A DNA stretch of 64,000 nt, taken from contig NC_133121.1 in assembly GCF_033568475.1 (NCBI RefSeq), forward strand, positions 4,650,001 through 4,714,000. Reading direction: 5' to 3'. Position 1 is the stretch's first letter. The number at the start of each line of letters is the position of its first letter. Under the pieces are notes generated by a model. It was not told the DNA's origin and made no database searches. It saw nothing but the letters and a program-made list of their open reading frames with translations. Position numbers and translations under genes: made by a program. Positions 45,635 through 54,540 of the stretch are shown here, in pieces. The DNA is from Henckelia pumila. Lineage: Eukaryota > Streptophyta > Magnoliopsida > Lamiales > Gesneriaceae.

Positions 45635-45926
45635 ATTCTCCCCCCCCCCCTTAAATTGAATTTCGTCCTCGAAATTCGACGGAATCTGTCTGGGAGGCAT
45701 TCTGTACCACCACATATTTCTTTACGTAAATCGCAATGCATAACTAAGGGTTTCAAAAGTCTTACTGAACATGAAATACTTAAAATTAATACATATGCTC
45801 CTTCTAAATCTTATTAAAACATTTAAAACTTACAGACCAGTAGCAGGATTTCTGAGCTTCACGTGGCAGATGGACACCCTCCGAGGACCGTGCTCTGATA
45901 CCAATTGAAACGCCCTAGAACTACTA
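45635..45926 (-). mobile_element. Second minimal internal domain plus 21 bp of a third LTR
   Basis: 45635-45905 repeats the internal piece seen at 42500-42766, with ten Cs instead of seven in the polypurine-tract complement. 45906-45926 is the first 21 bp of a further minus-strand LTR, which stops abruptly where the inverted plus-strand LTR begins. The word ACTA is shared by both partners at the junction. Confidence 0.8.
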
Positions 45927-47743
45927 TTTTGGGTGAGGTTTGTTGGGTTGGAACCTACTAGATGTTGGCTGAGTTTTGCAATTGGTTTCGCGATTTTAGG
46001 TGTCGGAATCTCGAGAACGAAGCAAAACGCCACAGCTGCTCCTGTCTGCGCGCGAGCTGCGGGTAGGCAGTTTTGCGGAGCTTCGTTCTCCCTCTATACT
46101 TGATGGTTTGGGCTGGTTCTTACATGGTTGGAAACGTCTTGAAGAGGGCTAGAGGTAGGTGGTGGTGCTCCGGCCAGTGGACGGCCGGAGCACGGCGGCA
46201 ACTGCCCCGGAAGGCTGCTGCTCGCGCAGCCGAGGGCAAGGAGAGGGGGGGTGTCGGGTAGGGGGGTTCTGGGTGGTTCCGGGTCGGGTCAGGGTAGTGG
46301 GTCGGTTCAGTAGGGTCTAGGGTCGGGTCAGGCATGTCCGGGTCCGGGCTAGGTGGGCCGGGCTCGAGTATTTTAATTTTAAAATGTTTAATGTTTTAAT
46401 TGGATTTGTGGGCCATTTAATTAGTTAGAAAATTATTTGGGCCTCCAAATAATTTTATTTGGGCTTTTTAAATTATTTTTAAGTTAACCCAATAATTTTA
46501 TGGGTCCGTGGGCCCATCGGAATTTTTGGGCTAGTCAGTGATTTTATTGGGCCAGTCTAGGAATTTTTATGAATTAATTAGTTATTGGGCCTAAATATTT
46601 TTATTTAAGCCCAATAACATTTAAGTATTTTATTTTAGTAAAAATTATAATTTTTAAAATTAATTATTTAATTATGGGCTTTAAGTTAGTTAACAGGCTT
46701 TAAGTCAGTTAAGGGGTTAGTAGAGAGACCAGCAGTCTGGACCAATCCATGAAAATAAACTAAGTCCGAAATATATATTTAATTATTTTTATGCATGAAG
46801 TCTATTTTAAGTAAAAGTATATTTATTATTAAAATTAATTAAATATATATTACGGACATATTTTAAGTGCATGCATACATGAAATATTTTATGATGTGTT
46901 TATGATTAAGATTTGAGCATGAAAAATATTTTTATGGAAATTGAAGTGATGTGACAGCATAGAAGTGGGTTTTACCACTGACACAGAGGTAGTTCTACTA
47001 CCGGCATAGAAGTGGGTTTTACCACTGGCACAGAGGTAGTTTACTACCAGCATAGAGGTGGATTTATCCACCGCCACGTACGATGGTTCTTTAGACTGAT
47101 CAGTCGGCACAGTTATTAGTCACATTCATGGATATGACCATACACAGTTTTTATGTTTATGACATGCTCAATTATGTTATGTATGATGAAGAAAGTTATG
47201 TTATGTATAAGATTTATGATTAAGCATTTATGTTATGAAAAATGTTTCCACGCATGCTCATGTACATGTATACGTAGTAGTATTTACGTGATACATTATT
47301 TTTAACCTTGTTATAAAGGATTAGACATGTTGAGCCTCTAGGCTCACTACGCTTATATGGTGCAGGTGAGTATGATGTAGCTCCTATCGGTGGCGAGGAC
47401 GTATGAGCGAGCATGGCAGTGGCCCCGTGACCGTCTCGCTAGAGTTTTATTTATGCATGAGTTATTTATTCAGGATATTTTTATGTTTTCAGTGGTTATG
47501 ATTACTTATTGATTTTTCATGATTTTAGTAGACATAAGTTATAAATTTTCATTATAGACATTATTTTATCTATTGCATGACTCAAGATTTTATCAAATAA
47601 ATGTTTATTATTTTATTAAGCGAGTTATTATTTGTAATATTATTTTTAAAGTTTATACATATATGTATGGGCGTATATGTATATAGTATAGTATAAAAAA
47701 AAAAAAAAAGTTCTTCCGCATTTAATAGTACTAGGGTGTTTCA
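45922..47743 (+). mobile_element. Truncated 5' LTR (C) of the plus-strand element
   Basis: 1822 bp corresponding to the 3' portion of LTR A/B in the opposite orientation, ending GGGTGTTTCA. It lacks about 1.05 kb of LTR start. Its GC-rich middle section matches LTRs A and B, not its supposed partner LTR D. Its hairpin array is at 46955-47072. Confidence 0.85.
46955..47072 (+). repeat. Five-hairpin array in LTR C
   Basis: Copy of the array described for LTR D, same orientation. All five stems are intact. Confidence 0.85.
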
Positions 47744-47745
47744 TT

Positions 47746-47757
47746 TGGTATCAGAGC
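47746..47757 (+). promoter_or_regulatory. Primer binding site (initiator tRNA-Met type)
   Basis: TGGTATCAGAGC starts two bases after the LTR end. It is complementary to the 3' end of plant initiator tRNA-Met, the usual primer for reverse transcription in plant LTR elements. Confidence 0.85.
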
Positions 47758-47948
47758 ACGGTCCTCGGAGGGTGTCCATCTGCCACGTGAAGCTCAGAAA
47801 TCCTGCTACTGGTCTGTAAGTTTTAAATGTTTTAATAAGATTTAGAAGGAGCATATGTATTAATTTTAAGTATTTCATGTTCAGTAAGACTTTTGAAACC
47901 CTTAGTTATGCATTGCGATTTACGTAAAGAAATATGTGGTGGTACAGA

Positions 47949-48992
47949 ATGCCTCCCAGACAGATGAATAGACGCGGAAGACCTCCACCTCCACCGCCAC
48001 CTCCGCAGAACCCTATGACAGCACTGGAACAGGCCAGTGCTACGATGATGGCAGGGATTACTGCTCTGTTGGAGCAGCAGGCTGCACGTCCCAGACTATC
48101 CCATGAGGAGGACGTGGCTGAGAGGTTCCAGAAGAAGGGACCTAAGGAGTTTGCTGGGACCACCGATCCTTTGGTGGCTGAGGGATGGATTCGCTCTCTT
48201 GAGTCCATCTTTGATTACATGGGGATCACAGACACCGACAGGGTGAACTGTGCGACGTACATGATGAGAGGGGATGCAGCCCTTTGGTGGGAGGGTGCAG
48301 TTAGGGGAGTTCACTTGCCCACACTGACGTGGACGGAGTTTAGGCATATCTTCTACGCCAAGTACTTTACTGAGGATGTGCGCAGCCGCATGATCCGTGA
48401 GTTCATGAGTCTCCTTCAGGGGGACAGGTCTGTTGTGGAGTATGTGAGCCAGTTTGAGAGGGGCTGTCGCTTTGTGCCCATGATTGCTGACAGTCCGCAG
48501 GAGAAGCTGCGACAGTTTGTGGAGGGACTGAAGGCTGAGATCAGGCATGATGTGCGTATGGCAGACGTTTTTACATACGAGTCTGCAGTGAGTAGAGCCT
48601 TGCGTTTCGAGGAGGGTCGGAGAGAGATCCAGAAGGAACAGCAGCGTAAGAGACAGCTCCAGCTGGAATCTTATCAACCATCTTCGCAGCCACCCACGAA
48701 GAAACAGTACACAGGGCCATCTAAGGACCTTAACCAGCAGAATCAGCAGGGTCAGCAGCAGCAGCAACAGAGGGGCGGGGCCCCTAAGGCAGGATGAGTA
48801 CCACTTTGCCCGAAGTGTCAGAAACCACATTCGGGTCTGTGCCTGAGTGGGTCGAATGTGTGTTTCCATTGCAAGGAGCCGGGGCACATGTCCATAAATT
48901 GTCCAAGGAAGAAGAACACCACCGGGAGGGTGTTTGTCATGCAAGCAGCCGGGGCAGACCCAAACACCTCTTTAATCTCCGGTATGCCCTAA
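47949..48992 (+). pseudogene. Ty3/gypsy gag pseudogene
   Basis: From MPPRQMNRRGRPPPPPPPPQ the frame runs 282 codons to a TGA at 48795. It includes the retrotransposon gag domain (RFQKKGPKEFAGTTDPLVAE, ALWWEGAVRGV, WTEFRHIFYAKYF, RQFVEGLKAEIRHDV) and a glutamine-rich tail. Past the TGA the same frame continues with PLCPKCQKPHSG and a CCHC knuckle CFHCKEPGHMSINC (48861-48902), to a TAA at 48990. The TGA therefore separates capsid from nucleocapsid, and is plausibly a CGA-to-TGA deamination. Protease, reverse transcriptase, RNase H and integrase are absent. Only about 200 bp separate gag from the polypurine tract, so the element is a pol-less derivative. A start 15 bases earlier (47934) is possible, but MPPR is the family-like opening. 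Confidence 0.9.
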
Positions 48993-49183
48993 CCTATTCT
49001 TTTAAGGGAACTTTGGCGAAGTTAAAAATATTTTGTTTATCAGAGTGCGCAGCAGAAGCATTACTTTTGGGATACCAAAAACTTGGGAACTAGATATGTG
49101 ATAATGAGTTTGGCGAATTGGATTTTTGAAGAACTTCGTTATTAGAATTTGATCCGTCGGATTTCGAGGACGAAATTCAATTT

Positions 49184-49195
49184 AAGGGGGGGAGA
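49184..49195 (+). promoter_or_regulatory. Polypurine tract
   Basis: AAGGGGGGGAGA lies two bases before the 3' LTR, the normal place for plus-strand priming. It is preceded by GGATTTCGAGGACGAAATTC, the remaining tail of pol. Confidence 0.85.
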
Positions 49196-49197
49196 AT

Positions 49198-51886
49198 TGT
49201 AACACCCGGAAATTTTAATACGTAAATTCGCATGCATAATTAGGAGAAATTAATTTTAAAATAAGGGTTAAATGAATTTATGTGTTATTATGTGATTTAT
49301 ATGCATGATTTAAGTTATTTTAGCATTTAACCCAAAATTAGTGATTTTTGTGATTTATGGAAATTAATTGGTTTTGATCGCGTAGACGGGACCGTGGACG
49401 GACGAGATGCCAAAATATTTAGCCAAAAATATTTTATGAGTTTTATGAGCCTTAAAATAATATTTTAAGGTATTTAATCAAGAAAATTTTAGTATTTAAT
49501 TATATATTTATTTAAGGGTTTATTTTTAGCAAAAAATTAGTCTCTTTATTGACTTTTATTAATTTTTAAAATTTGCCTATTTAATAATTTCGAGATTTGG
49601 AGATATCTTATCAGATTATTATTATTATTAGAGAGTTTTAAATTATATTTCTCTATGGTATATTATCTATATTAATTAGTTAATATTTATTATACAAAAA
49701 TTATCCTAAGCCAAACCCTAAACTCTAAACTCACGTCTAAGCCGCCTCCATCCTCTCCCTCACCACCATTCTCACGATCCAACAGCAGAAAATTCACTCC
49801 ATAGCCGTGTTCTTCAAGGAAAAATTTAGAGTTGTCCGTTGGTTCGTCGTCCGGGTGTCGTACACGCGATAGTCTTCTTTAAAAATTATCAAAGGCATGT
49901 CTTTTTCCTTCGTTTGAACACCATATAAGCTATGTATGCATTCATGGACAGATTTTGAAAGATTTTTACGTTCATGTTTCTGATTTATGTTAGAAAATAA
50001 TGATTTCTCCCTTGCGGTATATGTATTCGATGGTTTAGATGCACATTTATCACGTTTTCTCTCATGGAGGGGGGCATGGCTGCTGGTCCGTGCCGTCATG
50101 GGTGCGTAAGGGTCTTGGGAGATGGTCTGGTTGGTTGGTTAGAGGCTAGGTTCACCGGGTACAAGGCTGGAAACATGTTGGTCAAGGGTGGCTCACAGTT
50201 TAGGGTTTAGTGGAAGGAGGGCTCGGCTGGTCATGCTAGGCCATGACCCAGCCGAGCCAAGGTTGGGTTCGAACCGGCAGGACCCTGGGAAGGTCCTGTC
50301 GGCGGCGCTCCGGCCAGGGGCTGCCGGAGCGAGGCGGCAGCAGCCCCTAAAGGGCTGCTGCTCGCGCAGCCGAGGGCAAGGAGAGGGGGCGTCGGGTAAG
50401 GGGGGTTCTGGGTGGTTCCGGGTCGGGTCAGGGTAGTGGGTCGGGTCAGTAGGGTCGGGTCGGGTCGGGTCAGGCAGGTCCGGGTCCGGGCTAGGTGGGC
50501 CGGGCTCGAGTATTTTAATTTTAAAATGTTTAATGTTTTAATTGGATTTTTGGGCCATTTAATTAGTTAGAAAATTATTTGGGCCTCCAAATAATTTTAT
50601 TTGGGCTTTTTAAATTATTTTTAAGTTAACCCAATAATTTTATGGGTCCGTGGGCCCATCGGAATTTTTGGGCTAGTCAGTGATTTTATTGGGTCAGTCT
50701 AGGAATTTTTATGAATTAATTAGTTATTGGGCCTAAATATTTTTATTTAAGCCCAATAACATTTAAGTATTTTATTTTAGTAAAAATTATAATTTTTAAA
50801 ATTAATTATTTAATTATGGGCTTTAAGTTAGTTAACAGGCTTTAAGTCAGTTAAGGGGTTAGTAGAGAGACCAGCAGTCTGGACCAATCCATGAAAATAA
50901 ACTAAGTCCGGAATATATATTTAATTATTTTTATGCATGAAGTCTATTTTAAGTAAAAGTATATTTATTATTAAAATTAATTAAATATATATTACGGACA
51001 TATTTTAAGTGCATGCATACATGAAATATTTTATGATGTGTTTATGATTAAGATTTGAGCATGAAAAATATTTTTATGGAAATTGAAGTGATGTGACAGC
51101 ATAGAAGTGGGTTTTACCACTGACACAGAGGTAGTTCTACTACCGGCATAGAAGTGGGTTTTACCACTGGCACAGAGGTAGTTTACTACCAGCATAGAGG
51201 TGGATTTATCCACCGCCACGTACGATGGTTCTTTAGACTGATCAGTCGGCACAGTTATTAGTCACATTCATGGATATGACCATACACAGTTTTTATGTTT
51301 ATGACATGCTCAATTATGTTATGTATGATGAAGAAAGTTATGTTATGTATAAGATTTATGATTAAGCATTTATGTTATGAAAAATGTTTCCACGCATGCT
51401 CATGTACATGTATATGTAGTAGTATTTACGTGATGCATTATTTTTAACCTTGTTATAAAGGATTAGACATGTTGAGCCTCTAGGCTCACTACGCTTATAT
51501 GGTGCAGGTGAGTATGATGTAGCTCCTATCGGTGGCGAGGACGTATGAGCGAGCATGGCAGTGGCCCCGTGACCGTCTCGCTAGAGTTTTATTTATGCAT
51601 GAGTTATTTATTCAGGATATTTTTATGTTTTCAGTGGTTATGATTACTTATTGATTTTTCATGATTTTAGTAGACATAAGTTATAAATTTTCATTATAGA
51701 CATTATTTTATCTATTGCATGACTCAAGATTTTATCAAATAAATGTTTATTATTTTATTAAGCGAGTTATTATTTGTAATATTATTTTTAAAGTTTATAC
51801 ATATATGTATGGGCGTATATGTATATAGTATAGTATAAAAAAAAAAAAGAAAGTTTTTCCGCATTTAATAGTACTAGGGTGTTTCA
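49198..51886 (+). mobile_element. 3' LTR (D) of the plus-strand element
   Basis: 2689 bp from TGTAACACCC to GGGTGTTTCA. The outer parts (49198-49755 and about 50360-51886) are nearly identical to the other LTRs. The central 49760-50360 segment is only distantly similar to A, B and C, so this LTR belongs to a different subfamily or is a recombinant. A telo-box AAACCCTAA at about 49723 follows an AT-rich stretch and may mark the promoter. Confidence 0.85.
51098..51214 (+). repeat. Five-hairpin array in LTR D
   Basis: Five short inverted repeats in a row: AGTGGGTTTTACCACT, GGTAGTTCTACTACC, AGTGGGTTTTACCACT again, GGTAGTTTACTACC and GGTGGATTTATCCACC. The spacers are 8 bases long and nearly constant (AGCATAGA, GACACAGA, GGCATAGA, GGCACAGA, AGCATAGA). 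The period is about 23-24 bases. The array lies in the 3' third of the LTR and probably in transcribed sequence. Role unknown. Confidence 0.9.
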
Positions 51887-52043
51887 ATAACAATGAACAT
51901 CAGGATGATACTAGGAAATAAGGTCCACAGAATCTCGATAGTAGTTCCATGAACAATCCTTTGCGGGATTGGATTTTTTTTATAGTGGAAGTGCCATAAA
52001 GCGCGAACCAAGATCCATGATACGAAAACAAAAATAAGAATTA
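51887..52043 (-). pseudogene. cox2: NUMT: N-terminal part of mitochondrial cox2
   Basis: On the minus strand the frame reads [39 protein letters not shown] and [14 protein letters not shown]. This is the first membrane segment and the region leading into the second segment of plant COX2. It is open and colinear with 39503-39629. The first roughly 40 codons of cox2 are missing. The right border abuts the 33-bp direct repeat at 52044. Tryptophan and leucine codons appear at sites where plant mitochondrial DNA usually has CGG or CCG that is corrected by RNA editing. Confidence 0.93.
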
Positions 52044-52076
52044 GTCCAGTCACGATTTCGGGTCAAACCCGTTGAC
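52044..52076. repeat. Right 33-bp direct repeat flanking the cox2 copy
   Basis: Starts GTCCAGTCACGA and ends GGGTCAAACCCGTTGAC; 30 of 33 match 39469-39501. After it the host element continues with CCGGTTAACCGGACCG. Confidence 0.75.
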
Positions 52077-52253
52077 CCGGTTAACCGGACCGTTGACCAC
52101 GGGCCGGTTCCGGGTCTGGGTTTGACCCGTCCCTTTATTTTTCAATTAAAGCAAGCCGTTAAAATTTTTTTATAAACACACAACATATTTTCATTTTTCA
52201 TGCTATAATTATTTCACACAAAATCATTAAGTCACTCTATCAATTTATCCGAA

Positions 52254-53487
52254 ATGGATGAAATTTTTTTTGGGGCTTTTAGAAACTATTTGCATTCTCA
52301 AAATATCAAAGAAAATACCGCATAAAATTCTCAGAATCGTCCTAGCAGCCAATTTATTGCTCCCACACAATATCCTCACAATTTTCCAAACCCTTCACAA
52401 TATCCGCTTAATTTTCAAAGCTCTCAAAGCTTGCATACTTTTCCGAGTAATATCCACCCTCAAGCTCCATTTTATGTGTGTCCACCTATTCATTGGCGAG
52501 CCATGGCTAGTCAATTTGCAATTTCAGCCCCCCTCCCCCCTTTTGTATTTTCTCCACAACAACCACCGATCATACCTTCGAATGAATCAAGGACTACAGA
52601 TGCATACAAAGAACCCACAACACCATCCTCGATTCCAGGTTCTCAATTTCCTACGTTTTCAATACAACTAGGACTCGACAACATTGTTCTCGATAAAGAT
52701 AATGAGATGGATGGAAAACGAGCACCTTGATCAGTTGATGAAGACAAGCTCCTTGCAAGGTCATGACTCATTGGTCACCATTAGCACCGAACCAATTATT
52801 GGTAATGACCAGAAGGATCAAGCATCCTGAAAACTAATTACAAACTACTATAACAAACATCGCGATACCGGATTTAAGGAGAGAGACTGGAATAAGGTAA
52901 AATCACATTTCTATTTATTTCATCATTTGGTAAATGAGTTTTTTGGTATATAAAATAAATTATACAATCATCGTCCGAGTGGATGGAGCGATGAGGATGT
53001 ACTTGTCAGAGCTCGTGAACTGTGGAAGACAACTCATAATAGTAAGCCTTTTAAGCATGTATATGTATGGAGAATTCTTAGAGAGTGTGAAAAATATGCT
53101 CCACAACATCATCATGCTAATAAGAAGTATCGAACCTTTGAGTCGGGGGGACATACAACCTCATCCAATCCAGATATGAGCATTGACGTAGATGACTGTG
53201 AAGTTCGTATTCGTCCAATTGAACAAAAAGATGCAAAGAGGAAGGGCAAAATGAAAGCTGTAAATGTCGAAAAATGGAAATAAAAAATGGACCTTAAGTG
53301 GCAAAAGTTGGAAGAACTTCACATAGAGAAAATAGAACTTCAAAAAAATGAGGTGGCGACCCGAGAGGTTGAGGTACTTCATAAGGATTATGAAATCCTT
53401 ATGAAAAATACAAGTGACATAACATCGGAACAACTTAACATACATCTCAAAATATGCGCAAAGTTTAAAAGGAACCATGAAATATAG
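52254..53487 (+). pseudogene. Myb/SANT-like, NAM-associated ORF of Harbinger type (decayed)
   Basis: Pieces of one protein can be followed: MDEIFFGAFRNYLHSQNIKE at the start, a P/Q/S-rich segment with FSPQQPPIIPSNESRT, and a Myb/SANT-like domain (SVDEDKLLARS, TNYYNKHRDTGFKERDWNKV, YNHRPSGWSDEDVL, SKPFKHVYVWRILRECEKYA). A lysine- and glutamate-rich coiled C-terminus follows (MDLKWQKLEELHIEKIELQK to the stop near 53487). It resembles plant proteins often labelled glutathione S-transferase T3-like or NAM-associated, which are second proteins of PIF/Harbinger transposons. A TAA lies near 52323, tryptophan positions are TGA near 52728 and again shortly after, and several frame changes follow. It is non-functional. 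Confidence 0.75.
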
Positions 53488-54102
53488 TAGATGTATTTTA
53501 GTTATTTTTAATATCAGTTGTAATTTCTATATCTCTTATTATCTACTTAAGCATTATGTATCGAAATTTTAATTATTAATTAATGTTGAATATTTTCACT
53601 ATCATATATTAAATATTATGAATTATTTGTAATAAATAAATATATAAAATCATTTGTTAGTTGTTTTTTTTTAAAAATAAAAATCTGTATGTAACGTTAC
53701 TTAACTTTGAAATTGAATTAAAATTATATTTATTTTTTATGAAATAAATTTATTAAATATTTATAAAAAATTATATTTATTTTCTTTAAATATAAAAAAT
53801 ACACAAGTTCATTAATAAAATGAAACTATTTATATAAATTATGTATATATAAATATATCAAATAAATTGATAGTTGTGATATTTGAATTGAGTGTGAGGT
53901 CCATAAAAAAGTTGTTTGAGTTTTTGTTATAATGGAAAATTGAATGAGTTTTTTTTGTTTTTTATATGACAATGATGTGGCGGAGCGAGGACCACAAAAG
54001 AGTGGTTAGGGGATTTTAAGCATTGTGGATGCCCTAATAGGCGTGCAATGGTATCAGAGTAGGTGAGCAGACGCTAGCGCAACTGCGCAAGCTCAGCTGC
54101 CC

Positions 54103-54281
54103 GGAAAGAAATCTTCTGTTACAAATTGATGTAACATTATATGTTACACCAATCATTTCTTGTCATGTGTTTGGTAGAGAGAGAAATTGAATTTTAATGT
54201 AGTGGAATAACACACACTTGTCAAAAAATGATTGGTGTAACAGACAATGTTACACCAATTTGTAACAGAAGATTTTCTCTC
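54103..54281. mobile_element. Mutator-like MITE with long inverted arms
   Basis: 179 bp flanked by 9-bp duplications CAGCTGCCC (54094-54102) and CAACTGCCC (54282-54290), eight of nine matching. The inverted arms are about 65 bp and nearly perfect, with landmarks AATCTTCTGTTACAAATTG and TTACACCAATCATTT. No ORF. A transcript would form a long stem. Confidence 0.85.
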
Positions 54282-54540
54282 CAACTGCCCTTATACATAA
54301 TTCACTTTCACTCATCCATATTTGATGCAAAATTATTTTTTTAAACCCCCAAATACCCATCGGCACAACTTGGATAAGAATCATATTTGTGAAAAGTTAT
54401 GAATTAATCAAGTTTTAATTAACTTCTTTCTTGAAATACAAGACTAGAAGCTAATATTGGTACAATGGAGCTTGTTAGCTTCAACTTGCTCAAAGTTAAA
54501 GTATCAAGATTCAAGAATGGATCATGTTCAAATTTTTGAA
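54282..54540. other. 3' flank of the pectin methylesterase gene
   Basis: Probably 3' UTR. Nothing else recognised. Confidence 0.4.

Larger units (their letters stand above)
38524..54034 (+). mobile_element. PIF/Harbinger-like element split by later insertions
   Basis: Inverted ends GGGCATTCCACAATGG (38524) and, complemented from the right, GGGCATCCACAATGC (ending 54034). They are flanked by TAA at 38521-38523 and TAA at 54035-54037, the 3-bp target typical of this superfamily. A decayed Myb/SANT-type ORF, the usual second protein of such elements, lies at 52254-53487 and supports the call. I found no DDE transposase. Of the 15.5 kb, about 12.5 kb is later material: a cox2 copy and LTR elements. 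38541-38720 and 52060-52135 are rich in CCGGTT/GGGCCGG words. 38800-39150 is a degenerate AT-rich repeat with a recurring AATAAAAAATATATTACATT word. Joining the two ends across all insertions is an inference from ends, duplication and internal ORF. Confidence 0.7.

Noticed and set aside
47906..48208. Glycine-rich minus-strand frame (GGGGGGGG)
   Set aside because: Complement of the proline-rich start of gag.
48096..48944. 282-codon minus-strand frame over gag
   Set aside because: Antisense shadow of the gag reading frame.
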